Source of the DNA: an uncultured bacterium
Lineage (GTDB): Bacteria > Bacteroidota > Bacteroidia > Bacteroidales > Bacteroidaceae
Reading direction: 5' to 3'
Assembly: GCA_905215345.1 (NCBI GenBank)
Contig: CAJMPR010000009.1
Span: 1-64,000 of the forward strand
DNA length: 64,000 nt
In this document: positions 9,594 to 18,573 of the stretch, one piece after another
Numbering within the stretch: the first letter of the stretch is position 1
Layout: every line of letters begins with the position of its first letter
Position numbers and translations under genes: made by a program
Notes under the pieces: model-generated
What the model saw: the letters and a program-made list of their open reading frames with translations, nothing else
Database searches by the model: none
What the model was told of the DNA's origin: nothing

Positions 9594-10334
9594 ATGATGA
9601 GTGATACAGTGATAGAGAGAGTAGCTCCCGAATGGCAGCAACGTACACGGCTTCTGCTGGGAGTTGACAAGATGGAACGTTTGCAACAAGCCCATGTGTT
9701 GGTTGTTGGACTGGGTGGAGTAGGAGCTTATGCTGCCGAGATGATATGTCGTGCCGGTGTAGGCAGGATGACGATTGTGGATGCAGATACGGTACAGCAT
9801 ACCAATATAAACCGTCAGTTACCTGCTTTACATTCTACTATGGGACAGAAAAAGGCGGAAATTCTGGAAGCACGTTTCAGAGATATTAATCCGGAAATAC
9901 ACTTGACCGTATTACCTGTCTTCCTGAAAGATGAAAATATTCCGGAGCTATTGGATGCAGCCCAATATGATTTTGTGGTAGATGCCATAGATACGCTTGC
10001 CCCAAAGTGTCATTTGATAGCCGAAACGCTGAAGCGGCATATTAAGATTGTATCGAGTATGGGTGCAGGGGCTAAAAGTGACATCACGCAAGTTCGCTTT
10101 GCTGATATATGGGATACCTATCATTGCGGATTGAGCAAGGCGGTGCGCAAACGCTTGCAGAAGATGGGAGTCAGACGAAAACTCCCCGTTGTATTCAGTA
10201 CCGAACAGGCTGATCCGGATGCTGTTTTATTGACGGAAGAAGAACAAAATAAAAAGTCCACATGCGGTACGGTAAGCTATATGCCGGCTGTATTTGGCTG
10301 TTATCTGGCAGAATATGTCATTAAAAGAATATGA
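9594..10334 (+). CDS. tcdA: tRNA threonylcarbamoyladenosine dehydratase (E1-like)
   Basis: An ATP-dependent ThiF/MoeB/E1-like enzyme that cyclises N6-threonylcarbamoyladenosine in ANN-decoding tRNAs to its cyclic form. The 246 residues include the nucleotide-binding motif VVGLGGVGAYAAE (about 36-48), the adenylation signature DADTVQHTNINRQ and the TcdA-like KCHLIAETLKRHIKIVSSMGAG (written here in family context), then KSDITQVRFADI and the C-terminal TCGTVSYMPAVFG. Length and motifs favour TcdA over ThiF or HesA. Two consecutive ATGs (9594, 9597) are possible starts. A palindromic element begins a few bases after its stop. Confidence 0.92.
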   Translation: MMSDTVIERVAPEWQQRTRLLLGVDKMERLQQAHVLVVGLGGVGAYAAEMICRAGVGRMTIVDADTVQHTNINRQLPALHSTMGQKKAEILEARFRDINPEIHLTVLPVFLKDENIPELLDAAQYDFVVDAIDTLAPKCHLIAETLKRHIKIVSSMGAGAKSDITQVRFADIWDTYHCGLSKAVRKRLQKMGVRRKLPVVFSTEQADPDAVLLTEEEQNKKSTCGTVSYMPAVFGCYLAEYVIKRI

Positions 10335-10340
10335 AAATAG

Positions 10341-10456
10341 TGATTAGTGTTTAGTGATTAGTGATTAATACCATGCGGCATCATCGCGCAACCTATTAAT
10401 CGCGCAACCTATTAATCACCAATCCTTAATCACTAATCACCAATCACTAATCACCA
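10341..10456. repeat. Palindromic intergenic element with conserved core, copy A
   Basis: Left arm 10341-10370 consists of repeated GTGATTAGTG/TTAGTGATTA words. The core at about 10370-10393 starts ACCATGCGG and ends GCGCAACC. The right arm, to 10456, is the reverse-complement words (TAATCACTAATCACC) repeated several times. A 16-nt unit, CGCGCAACCTATTAAT, is duplicated head to tail at 10385-10400 and 10401-10416, so part of the core has been copied. The core is shared with elements at 31964 and 39714. Confidence 0.85.
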
Positions 10457-10459
10457 ATT

Positions 10460-11119
10460 ATGATACGGTTAGAAGGAATAACGAAAAGCTTTGGTAGTTT
10501 GCAGGTATTGCGAGGTATCGATATTGAGATAGAGAAAGGAGAGGTTGTCAGTATTGTAGGTCCCAGCGGGGCGGGAAAGACTACTTTGCTGCAAATTATG
10601 GGTACATTGGATTTGCCCGACAGCGGCTTGGTAACGATTGACGGTACACAGGTTAATCGTTTGAAAGAAAAGGAACTCTCTGCTTTCCGTAATAAACATA
10701 TCGGTTTTGTTTTTCAGTTTCATCAATTGTTGCCCGAGTTTACCGCTTTGGAGAATGTGATGATTCCTGCTTTTATTGCCGGAATGGGGCAGCAGGAAGC
10801 GAAAGCGGCAGCTATGGATATTCTGGACTTTATGGGATTGGTGGATCGGGCTTTGCATAAACCGAATGAACTGTCCGGTGGTGAGAAGCAGCGTGTGGCG
10901 GTAGCTCGTGCATTGATTAATCATCCGGCTGTGGTATTGGCCGATGAGCCATCAGGTAGTTTGGATACTCATAATAAGGAGGAACTGCATCAGTTGTTCT
11001 TTGACTTACGCAGCCGCTTTGGACAAACTTTTGTCATTGTGACGCATGATGAAGGATTAGCGCAAATTACTGACCGTACTATCCATCTAAAAGATGGTGA
11101 AGTTTGCCAATGCCCTTAA
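10460..11119 (+). CDS. ABC transporter ATPase, LolD-like
   Basis: A 219-residue ATPase of the LolD/MacB/FtsE group, which in LolCDE powers release of lipoproteins from the inner membrane. Walker A is GPSGAGKTT (34-42), the signature is LSGGEK (138-143), Walker B is VVLADEP (158-164) and the H-loop is VTHDE (194-198). No permease is adjacent, so the membrane partner must be encoded elsewhere; a MacB-like export role cannot be excluded. The start codon follows immediately after the palindromic element, which therefore forms its 5' region. Confidence 0.88.
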   Translation: MIRLEGITKSFGSLQVLRGIDIEIEKGEVVSIVGPSGAGKTTLLQIMGTLDLPDSGLVTIDGTQVNRLKEKELSAFRNKHIGFVFQFHQLLPEFTALENVMIPAFIAGMGQQEAKAAAMDILDFMGLVDRALHKPNELSGGEKQRVAVARALINHPAVVLADEPSGSLDTHNKEELHQLFFDLRSRFGQTFVIVTHDEGLAQITDRTIHLKDGEVCQCP

Positions 11120-11310
11120 CGAGATGAGGCTTATGCGAGGTGTTTGATTAGCTATAATCATTCTGTCATTTTGTATTTCCTAGCACCTGCTTAATGTCTC
11201 TTTCTTTTGTTCATCGTAGGGTAACGAGGCGTTTCTCTACAATGTAAAATTGCATATTTCCTGCCATAGTGTAATAAGACTGAACGTATGGAGAGAACTA
11301 TGAATGTCTT

Positions 11311-12240
11311 CTATTCAAAACATACATAGTGACTAAGGCGTTCCAAATCAGTCTGGGTAAACTCTTCGTATAGTGCGAACGGCTTAAGATTGTGAAGAGC
11401 CCCTTTCTTTTTGCGGTATTCAACGAATGCTTTCGCCTGATAGAAGTTGATATATGGATGATTACGCAGACGTTCCACGCTCGCACGGTTTAGGTTGATA
11501 CATTGAACCTCTTCAGGCTGAATCTTGAACCAACTTTGTAATTGCCGGTAATCCAAGTGGATGTCTTGTAATTGCTCAATCCGGTAATAACCTCCTAAGC
11601 GTTGCCGGTAACCGATGATTAAACGGGCTATTCCGCTACCTATGCCGGGAATCTTCTTCAGCTCAATGGTGTCTGCGCTGTTTAAGTCAATGACTGTGCC
11701 TGCGGGGTATTTATAAATACTGTCTTTGGAGACTTGCGGGAGATAAAGTGAAGCCATTCTTTGCGTAGTGTCTTCGGGAGAGATAGAAATGTAGGGTGAA
11801 AGCAACTGATATTGTTCCTCTGTCAAGCCATATACTTTCCTGAAATCTTCAGGTTTCCGAAATTTGCCACCTTTTCTTCGGTAATGCAAAATGTTTCTTG
11901 CCATCCATGCCGGCAGTCCCATCCTACGGAAGGTAGCTGAATCGGCGGTATTCGGATTAAAAGTAGACAGGGAGATTGCAGGTGCTGACTGCTTTTCGGG
12001 ATACTTGGAGTAATTGCGCGTATTTTTCTCCTTTATCTGTATGGATGCAATGAAATCATCATACTCCTTTAAAGCGGAAATCTGCTGCTGAATCTCTTTG
12101 TTGGAAAGCCCTTGTCGAGCTTGCCAGAAAGAATAAAGGTATCCGGAAAGAAAGATGAGGATTATTCCTGCAATTAATACAAGAATACCTCTTCTTTCTC
12201 CCTTTGAGAAGTATAAGAAATCTTTTAGTGGGTTTTTCAT
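11311..12240 (-). CDS. Membrane-anchored helix-hairpin-helix (ComEA-like) protein
   Basis: A 309-residue protein with one N-terminal membrane segment (about residues 17-36, GILVLIAGIILIFLSGYLY) and then three helix-hairpin-helix units, each opening with a ComEA-like phrase: FNPNTADSATFRRMGLP, IDLNSADTIELKKIPGIG and INLNRASVERLRNHPYI. HhH pairs bind DNA non-specifically; ComEA uses them in DNA uptake. Here the protein would sit in the periplasm on an inner-membrane anchor. It is 6 bases downstream of the NSS transporter gene and so probably cotranscribed with it. A role in DNA uptake is inference; no other competence gene is in the window. Confidence 0.85.
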   Translation of the reverse strand: MKNPLKDFLYFSKGERRGILVLIAGIILIFLSGYLYSFWQARQGLSNKEIQQQISALKEYDDFIASIQIKEKNTRNYSKYPEKQSAPAISLSTFNPNTADSATFRRMGLPAWMARNILHYRRKGGKFRKPEDFRKVYGLTEEQYQLLSPYISISPEDTTQRMASLYLPQVSKDSIYKYPAGTVIDLNSADTIELKKIPGIGSGIARLIIGYRQRLGGYYRIEQLQDIHLDYRQLQSWFKIQPEEVQCINLNRASVERLRNHPYINFYQAKAFVEYRKKKGALHNLKPFALYEEFTQTDLERLSHYVCFE

Positions 12241-12246
12241 TATCAG

Positions 12247-13614
12247 TTATTTGAAGAACCCCAATTCATTGATGAAAATAAATGCGATTCCTATAGGCGC
12301 AATAAATTTCAGAATAAAAATCAAAAGTTTGTAAACCGGTGCTTTCAGTGTACCGTTGTTGCTGACCTCTTCCCAAACGATTTTCTTGTTCAGGTACCAG
12401 CCGGTGAAGATTGAGATGAAGAATCCGCCTAACGGTAACATGATTTTAGCGGTGACAAAATCGAATAGATCGAATAAGTTCATTTTGAAAATCGTATAAT
12501 CTTTTCCTACACCGAGAGATAGCGAACAGAAAACTCCCAGGAAGATACAGCCTGCTGTAACTAATCTTGCTGCCTTGGTACGCGTAAAATTGAATTCTTC
12601 GTGCAGGTAGGCTGTTACTACTTCATGTAGGGAGATGGTAGAAGTCAATGCTGCCAGTGCCAGTAAGATGTAGAACATTAGTGACAGGACGATAGCCAGC
12701 CACGGGATATTACCGAATGCCTGTTGGAATACATTGGGTAAAGTAATGAACAATAGGCTTGGACCTGCATCCGGATTAATGCCTACGGAGAAAGCAGCCG
12801 GGAAAATGATAAAACCTGCCAGGATAGCTACCATTGTGTCGATTCCGGCCACGTTGAGTGCGGTTCTTGGTAAGTTCGTATCATTTCTAAAATATGAAGC
12901 ATAGGTACAGAGACATCCCATACCGAGGCTGAGGGAGAAAAAAGCCTGTCCCATGGCTCCTAAAAGTACGTTACCGTCCACTTTACTGAAGTCCGGTTTC
13001 AGCAGGAATTCAATGCCGGCACTTGCGCCGGGTAGCGATATGGAGCAGATTGCAAGCACTATAAGCAGGATAAATAATACAGGCATCAAAATCTTTGCTG
13101 ACTTTTCAATTCCTTTCTCCACTCCTTTGACGATAATAAAATGAGTCGCTAATAAGAATAATATCAGCCAGATGATAGGACGCCACGGATTGCTGACGAA
13201 GCTATTAAAAGAAGCGATAAAGTCTGCTGCCGATTTTCCGGCAAAGCTATTGGTGGCAGCTTCACCAATAAATTCCAATGTCCAGCCGGCCACAACGGAG
13301 TAGTAACCCAGAATGAGAAACCCTGCCAATACTCCCATGCGCCCCACCCATTTCCATTGAGTGCCCGGTGCAAGTTTCTGATAGGCGCCTGCGGTATTGG
13401 CACGGGAACGGCGGCCGATAAGAAATTCAGCTATCATGATAGGAATACCCAAAATCAGCACACAAACCAAATAGATAAGAATAAAGGCAGCTCCACCGTG
13501 ATTACCCGTCTCAAAAGGGAATCTCCAAATGTTACCCAAACCAACCGCAGAACCTGCCGAAGCGAGTATGACACCTAATTTGCTTCCAAAGTTAGCTCTG
13601 TCATTTCTTGTCAT
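12247..13614 (-). CDS. Sodium-dependent transporter of the neurotransmitter:sodium symporter family
   Basis: A 455-residue inner-membrane symporter with about 11-12 membrane segments. TM1 carries the family hallmark SAGSAVGLGNIWRFPF (about residues 19-34), where Na+ and substrate are bound in LeuT-fold proteins. Other matches are GIPIMIAEFLIGRRSR and SLSLGMGCLCTYASYF. Bacterial members carry amino acids or related amines; the exact substrate cannot be read from sequence. A promoter box lies at 13664-13671 on the same strand, back to back with that of the VanZ-like gene. Confidence 0.93.
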   Translation of the reverse strand: MTRNDRANFGSKLGVILASAGSAVGLGNIWRFPFETGNHGGAAFILIYLVCVLILGIPIMIAEFLIGRRSRANTAGAYQKLAPGTQWKWVGRMGVLAGFLILGYYSVVAGWTLEFIGEAATNSFAGKSAADFIASFNSFVSNPWRPIIWLILFLLATHFIIVKGVEKGIEKSAKILMPVLFILLIVLAICSISLPGASAGIEFLLKPDFSKVDGNVLLGAMGQAFFSLSLGMGCLCTYASYFRNDTNLPRTALNVAGIDTMVAILAGFIIFPAAFSVGINPDAGPSLLFITLPNVFQQAFGNIPWLAIVLSLMFYILLALAALTSTISLHEVVTAYLHEEFNFTRTKAARLVTAGCIFLGVFCSLSLGVGKDYTIFKMNLFDLFDFVTAKIMLPLGGFFISIFTGWYLNKKIVWEEVSNNGTLKAPVYKLLIFILKFIAPIGIAFIFINELGFFK

Positions 13615-13663
13615 AAAACGTAGATTTTTCTTTCAATTCGTTATTAATACCTACTAAAACATG

Positions 13664-13671
13664 CAAATATA
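13664..13671 (-). promoter_or_regulatory. NSS transporter promoter -7 box
   Basis: TATATTTG on the minus strand, 49 bases upstream of the ATG at 13614. Confidence 0.6.
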
Positions 13672-13683
13672 GAAAATGTTCCA

Positions 13684-13691
13684 TACTTTTG
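13684..13691 (+). promoter_or_regulatory. VanZ-like gene promoter -7 box
   Basis: TACTTTTG, 26 bases upstream of the ATG at 13718, in a divergent arrangement with the NSS box. Confidence 0.6.
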
Positions 13692-13717
13692 TGCACAAAT
13701 AGTTCATAATTTGAGAT

Positions 13718-14104
13718 ATGCTATATTATATTAAGAAATATCCGATATCGCTTGTGATTATACTCACGGTGATATATTTGTCTTTTTTCAAGCCGCCTAC
13801 TACGGAGTTGAGTTTCATTCCCAATTTAGATAAAGTTGTACATATTTGCATGTATTTTGGTATGTCCGGAATGTTGTGGCTGGAGTTTTTGCGGGCACAC
13901 CGGAGAGACCGTACTCCTTTATGGCACGTATGGGTAGGGGCATTCGTTTGCCCCGTACTTTTCAGCGGAATGGTGGAATTGCTGCAAGAATATTGCACTA
14001 CCTACCGTGGTGGTGACTGGCTGGATTTTGCTGCCAATACCACAGGAGCAGTACTGGCATCGTTGGCCGGTTATTTTATTCTAAGGCCCAGAATGGTAAA
14101 ATGA
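13718..14104 (+). CDS. VanZ-family membrane protein
   Basis: A 128-residue integral membrane protein with about four predicted membrane segments. The phrase FIPNLDKVVHICMYFGMSGMLW and the C-terminal GGDWLDFAANTTGAVLASLAGY are typical of VanZ-like proteins: an N-terminal D-K-xxH segment, then a G-D-xxD-xxA-N-xxG loop. VanZ was named for teicoplanin resistance in enterococci, but most bacterial homologues have no proven role. It is followed 24 bases later by the convergent murF. Confidence 0.88.
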   Translation: MLYYIKKYPISLVIILTVIYLSFFKPPTTELSFIPNLDKVVHICMYFGMSGMLWLEFLRAHRRDRTPLWHVWVGAFVCPVLFSGMVELLQEYCTTYRGGDWLDFAANTTGAVLASLAGYFILRPRMVK

Positions 14105-14127
14105 GAGATGGATAGAACATGTTTGGG

Positions 14128-15426
14128 TTACAGATGGTCGATCACTGTGCTTAGCTTAATACCATTCGATCCTTTTATCAGGATGGTACAACCATGAGGC
14201 TTGTTTTTCTCTAATTCTGCTATAAGGGTCGGTGCATCGGGATAAGTAGGATATGTATGGCGGGTAGCGTCAAATAATTCACCAACCAATGCTACATTGT
14301 CGAAGCCGCATTCTTCCAGATAATCTACAATCTTTTGATGTTCCCCAGCACTGTCTTTTCCTAATTCGCGCATATCTCCGAGTATCAGCATTTTTTGCTC
14401 GGCTTCCATCTTCCGGAAATTACTGATAGATGCCATCATACTGGTAGGATTGGCATTGTATGCATCAATAATCAATGTATTATCTGCTGTTTTTTTCAGT
14501 TGTGACCGATTATTCTGAGGTACATATTCGCTTAACGCTTTGTCAATCTTCTCCGGTTCTACTTCAAAGAAACGACCGATAGTAATAGCAGCTAATGCAT
14601 TGGGAAAGTTGTATTCACCGATTAATTGAGTTTCTACTTTATGGCATTCTCCTGTTTGACCGGCTTTCCATTCAAAGGTAAGGAAAGGGGAGTTGCCGGT
14701 TACGTGTCCATTAACGTAAAGGTCGTCTTCGTTTCCGTAAGGGATTTGATTTAATCCCCAGGCTATTTCTTTCAGGTAAGGATTATCCTGGTGGATAAAA
14801 ATAGTAGAATTACCCTGCTGGCGTAGATAATCGTATAATTCGCCTTTTGTCTTGATAACCCCTTCAAAAGAACCGAAACCCTCCAGATGGGCCTTTCCGA
14901 CATTAGTGATAATACCATAATCTGGTTCAGCTATTTCTGCCAGTTCCTTGATGTCTCCGGGATGGCTGGCTCCCATTTCTATCACTCCAAGTTCGTGTTC
15001 GGTTTTCAGGCGGAGCAAGGTCAATGGAACGCCGATGGGATTGTTTAAATTTCCCAGCGTATATAAAACGTTGTAAGATTGGGACAGAACGGCGGACATA
15101 AGCTCTTTGGTAGTCGTTTTACCGTTGGTGCCGGTAATACCGATGATGCGTGTGCCCAGTTGTTTACGGTGATGATTGGCGAGTTGTTGCAGGGTTTGCA
15201 GACAATTCTCTACTAATATATAACGGGTATCTCCGGCAGGAGCATAAGCTGCTTCATCTACTACAGCATGAGCGCTTCCGGTTTCAAGTGCTTTGGCTGC
15301 AAAAGCGTTGCCGTTAAAAGTTTCACCTTTTAAGGCAATAAATAGCGAACCTTCAGGACAGTTGCGGCTGTCGGTCGTTACACTGGTACATTCCAGAAAT
15401 ATACGGTAAAGGGCAGGTATATCCAT
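14128..15426 (-). CDS. murF: UDP-N-acetylmuramoyl-tripeptide--D-alanyl-D-alanine ligase
   Basis: Adds D-Ala-D-Ala to UDP-MurNAc-tripeptide, the last cytoplasmic step of the peptidoglycan precursor. The 432 residues hold an N-terminal uridine-binding domain (TSVTTDSRNCPEGSLFIALKGETFNGNAF region), the ATP-binding P-loop GITGTNGKTTTKE, the central motif VIEMGASHPGDI and the C-terminal Mur ligase domain (IIDAYNANPTSMMASI). It is the only mur gene here, outside any dcw cluster, so it stands alone as a single unit. Confidence 0.96.
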   Translation of the reverse strand: MDIPALYRIFLECTSVTTDSRNCPEGSLFIALKGETFNGNAFAAKALETGSAHAVVDEAAYAPAGDTRYILVENCLQTLQQLANHHRKQLGTRIIGITGTNGKTTTKELMSAVLSQSYNVLYTLGNLNNPIGVPLTLLRLKTEHELGVIEMGASHPGDIKELAEIAEPDYGIITNVGKAHLEGFGSFEGVIKTKGELYDYLRQQGNSTIFIHQDNPYLKEIAWGLNQIPYGNEDDLYVNGHVTGNSPFLTFEWKAGQTGECHKVETQLIGEYNFPNALAAITIGRFFEVEPEKIDKALSEYVPQNNRSQLKKTADNTLIIDAYNANPTSMMASISNFRKMEAEQKMLILGDMRELGKDSAGEHQKIVDYLEECGFDNVALVGELFDATRHTYPTYPDAPTLIAELEKNKPHGCTILIKGSNGIKLSTVIDHL

Positions 15427-15494
15427 TGTTTCTCTCTTTTTGAAACGTTATTTACAATCAATTGAAATATACCGCAAAGATAGAGTTTAATTCA

Positions 15495-17537
15495 CTACGT
15501 TGATTTGATTGCCGGAGAAAAAAGTGGCAGGGTCAGTATAAAGCGGCATCCATCTGAATAGTTCGGATCAAGGATGAGGCTACCACCCATTTTTTCTGCG
15601 CAGATACGTCCGATTGAGAGCCCTAGTCCTGTACCTTGCACAAAGGTATCTACTTTGGCAAAACGTTCGAATACGAATTCGCACTTGTCCTTGGGTATTC
15701 CGGTTCCGGTATCCGTTACACTGAAGATAATACATTGCTGCTTTTTGTCTGTATACCATTCAAGAAGGATATGGCCTTCCCGGGTGAACTTTGTCGCATT
15801 TTTTAGTAAGTGAAAAAGTATCTGGTCAAGACGTTGCGGGTTGGTATGGAAGTAAAACTCATCCTGTTCTGCCTGTAGGTTAAGGCTGACACCGGGCTTG
15901 AGGTATTGTTTTACTTTGGTAATACATTCCCGGCACAGCGTTATGGCATTGGTATTAATATCAGTCGGTATTTCCATTCCGCTGTCAAGGCTCGAAATGT
16001 CCAATACATCTTCCACCAGTTGAAGTAGATTGTTGCTACCTTGTTCTATGATATTGGCGTACTCCTGAGTCTCATTGCTCTCTTCACCTATGCTGCTGAG
16101 TATCTGTGAAAATCCTACGATAGAGTTGAGAGGAGTACGGATCTCATGACTCATATTCTGTATGAATTCTGTTTTCATCATACTGGCTTTTTCTGCCAGT
16201 TCCTTAGCTTGGCGTAGTTCTTTTTCAGAGGTAAGCAATTTTTTGTTCTTATCCGATAGTTCTTTTTGTGATAACCGTAGTTTACCGTTAAGGAGGTGCT
16301 CCCTATAGAAGAATACCAAACCGAGAGCCAAAAGGACAATCAGGAAAATAATGATACGTTGTTTGTTGACTAAGTCGCGTTGCTGAATTTCCTGCTGAAG
16401 TTCGCTTTTCTCTATGTTGAGTTTCTCCACTCCCAACATGGCTGAAAATTCACTGGCAGTGATATCTTCGTAAGCCTTGCTCATGGAATCGGTTATCTGG
16501 ATATATTCCTGATAATAATCCACAGCTTTAGCCTTGTTTCCCAATTCGCTATAAATTAAAGCTTTTTTTGGTATATCATCCATCCAGGCAACTTGATTGG
16601 GATATGTTTTCGTTATATATTCAAAAGCAGATAAGGCCTTAACATATTGTTGGGTTACTATATAGTAATCTCTTTCTTTCATATAATATTCGTGAGATAC
16701 TTTGGTTATTTCTCTCTTTGTATCCATTAGCGACTTGGCTTTTTGCAGATATTCTTTAGCCTTGGGATATTCTTTGAGAGTCATGTAGTAATCTGCATAT
16801 CTCAAATAAAGATAGAATTCCTGTATGTTGCTATATATATGCTCTTTGGCTTTTTCCAGATATTCTTTAGCTTTATCCATCTCATGTAGATTACAATAGA
16901 AAGAAGCTAACATGGAATAGGTGTTTCCAAGGTTATAAGTGTCTATGTTGTATTTTAGGATGATTTCTATTTCTTTCTCTCTGTTTTCAGCAGCAAGTTT
17001 GAATAGCTTTTTGGTTTGATAAATGGAGCTTAATATATTAAAAGCATTGGCTATTCCGGCAGGATAGTTTTCTTGTTCGGCCTGCTTCATCATCTTATCG
17101 GCTTCGTATAAGGCTATATTGTAAAGGTGTAGTTTGATGTAGTAATTTATAAGCCTTTTACTCCATGCAAAATAGTAATACTTGGGCTGATTGGTCTCTT
17201 TTGAAAAGTTCTTTACGACTTCTACATAATGCAGGATACTGTCTTTGTTAGTTCCTTGGAAATAGTGAAAGTCCAGTTTAGTAGTCAGTGCCACTGCTTG
17301 CATGCGTGTGTCATTCTTTTCTCCGGCCATGCGAAACAACGTATCTGACATTTGCATAACATCGGGAGAAGAACTTTCTGCTTTACAACGTAGATAATAG
17401 TTGTATAAAGTGCTATCGACATTGTATTCTTCCATGGCATTTTTCTGTTGCCCCTGTACGGATGCGCTGCAAAATGTAAACAGTAGATACAAAATGCAGA
17501 ATGAATTGGGGAAGAAATATCTGAGACTTAACTTCAT
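15495..17537 (-). CDS. TPR-sensor membrane histidine kinase
   Basis: A 680-residue sensor kinase. A signal peptide is followed by a periplasmic tetratricopeptide region (about 30-370, e.g. YSMLASFYCNLHEMDKAKEYLEKA, shown as one repeat), one membrane segment (about 394-412, IIIFLIVLLALGLVFFY), a coiled coil rich in KELSDKNKKLL, then HisKA with the phosphoacceptor H464 in NMSHEIRTPL and an HATPase domain (N box LLKNATKFT, G1 DTGTGIPKD, G2 GTGLGLSIG). It lacks a receiver domain and no response regulator is nearby, so it is an orphan kinase. The signal it senses is unknown. Confidence 0.93.
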   Translation of the reverse strand: MKLSLRYFFPNSFCILYLLFTFCSASVQGQQKNAMEEYNVDSTLYNYYLRCKAESSSPDVMQMSDTLFRMAGEKNDTRMQAVALTTKLDFHYFQGTNKDSILHYVEVVKNFSKETNQPKYYYFAWSKRLINYYIKLHLYNIALYEADKMMKQAEQENYPAGIANAFNILSSIYQTKKLFKLAAENREKEIEIILKYNIDTYNLGNTYSMLASFYCNLHEMDKAKEYLEKAKEHIYSNIQEFYLYLRYADYYMTLKEYPKAKEYLQKAKSLMDTKREITKVSHEYYMKERDYYIVTQQYVKALSAFEYITKTYPNQVAWMDDIPKKALIYSELGNKAKAVDYYQEYIQITDSMSKAYEDITASEFSAMLGVEKLNIEKSELQQEIQQRDLVNKQRIIIFLIVLLALGLVFFYREHLLNGKLRLSQKELSDKNKKLLTSEKELRQAKELAEKASMMKTEFIQNMSHEIRTPLNSIVGFSQILSSIGEESNETQEYANIIEQGSNNLLQLVEDVLDISSLDSGMEIPTDINTNAITLCRECITKVKQYLKPGVSLNLQAEQDEFYFHTNPQRLDQILFHLLKNATKFTREGHILLEWYTDKKQQCIIFSVTDTGTGIPKDKCEFVFERFAKVDTFVQGTGLGLSIGRICAEKMGGSLILDPNYSDGCRFILTLPLFSPAIKST

Positions 17538-17560
17538 AATGATAACTTGTACATTATAGG

Positions 17561-17568
17561 CAAAGATA
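17561..17568 (-). promoter_or_regulatory. Histidine kinase promoter -7 box
   Basis: TATCTTTG on the minus strand, 23 bases upstream of the ATG at 17537. Confidence 0.6.
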
Positions 17569-17611
17569 GTTTATTTTTTGAACTTTGTGCATCAACGAAG
17601 CCTTTTTTGTT

Positions 17612-17619
17612 TACATTTG
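17612..17619 (+). promoter_or_regulatory. folP promoter -7 box
   Basis: TACATTTG, 26 bases upstream of the folP ATG and divergent from the kinase promoter. Confidence 0.6.
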
Positions 17620-17645
17620 CAAGAGTATAGGAAAAAGAATTATTC

Positions 17646-18512
17646 ATGGAAACTCTATATCCCAAATATATAAATGTCAGTGGTTCTTTGTTAGACCTTT
17701 CAGTACCCTGTGTTATGGGTATCTTGAATGTTACCCCCGACTCTTTTTATGAGGGTAGCCGTATGCAGACCGAAATGGAAATTATCCGGCGAATAGAACA
17801 GATTCTTTTGGAAGGGGCTTCTATTATTGATATCGGTGCTTACTCTTCACGTCCCAATGCGGAAAATGTTTCTCCTAAGGAGGAAATGGAGCGCTTACGT
17901 ATGGGATTGAGTATTCTTCGCAAGGTACAACCGGATGCGATTGTTTCTGTGGATACTTTCAGGGCTGATGTAGCCAGGATGTGTGTAGAAGAATATGGTG
18001 TCTCCATAATAAATGATATTGCAGCGGGAGAGATGGATGCTGATATGTTCCGGACAGTTGCCGATTTGAATGTACCTTATATCATGATGCACATGCGTGG
18101 AACTCCTCAGGACATGCAGCATCGTCCACATTACGATAACCTTTTGAAGGAGATTTTCGAATATTTTGCTCGTAAGGTACAGCAGTTACGTGATTTGGGT
18201 GTGAAGGATATGATTCTCGACCCTGGTTTCGGCTTTGGAAAAACTGTAGAACATAATTATGAGCTACTGGCTCATCTGGAAGATTTTCGTGTTTTTGAAC
18301 TTCCTTTGTTGGTGGGTGTTTCACGTAAGTCGATGATTTATCGTTTACTTGGTACTACTCCTCAGGAAGCATTGAACGGTACTACCGTCCTGGATACTAT
18401 TTGTTTGTTGAAAGGCGCCGATATTCTTCGTGTACACGATGTGCGTGAAGCGGTGGAGACGGTGAAAATCGTTGAAGCGATGAAGAAAGAGGGGGAGAAA
18501 GAGATAAGATGA
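17646..18512 (+). CDS. folP: Dihydropteroate synthase
   Basis: Condenses p-aminobenzoate with dihydropterin pyrophosphate in folate synthesis; the target of sulfonamides. The 288 residues show the family signatures MGILNVTPDSFYEGS (residues 24-38), IIDIGAYSSRPNAE, SVDTFRADVA, NDIAAGEMD, ILDPGFGFGKTVEHN and GVSRKSMI. It is followed 61 bases later by cdaA on the same strand, and the two are likely one operon. Confidence 0.97.
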   Translation: METLYPKYINVSGSLLDLSVPCVMGILNVTPDSFYEGSRMQTEMEIIRRIEQILLEGASIIDIGAYSSRPNAENVSPKEEMERLRMGLSILRKVQPDAIVSVDTFRADVARMCVEEYGVSIINDIAAGEMDADMFRTVADLNVPYIMMHMRGTPQDMQHRPHYDNLLKEIFEYFARKVQQLRDLGVKDMILDPGFGFGKTVEHNYELLAHLEDFRVFELPLLVGVSRKSMIYRLLGTTPQEALNGTTVLDTICLLKGADILRVHDVREAVETVKIVEAMKKEGEKEIR

Positions 18513-18573
18513 AAGTGACAGAGTGATAAGGTGATAATAGATTCCTGATATTTAATAATTAATATATACTCTC

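Noticed and set aside
10341..10456. Possible CRISPR array
   Set aside because: The repeats are short, degenerate and in both orientations, with no regularly sized spacers and no cas genes nearby.
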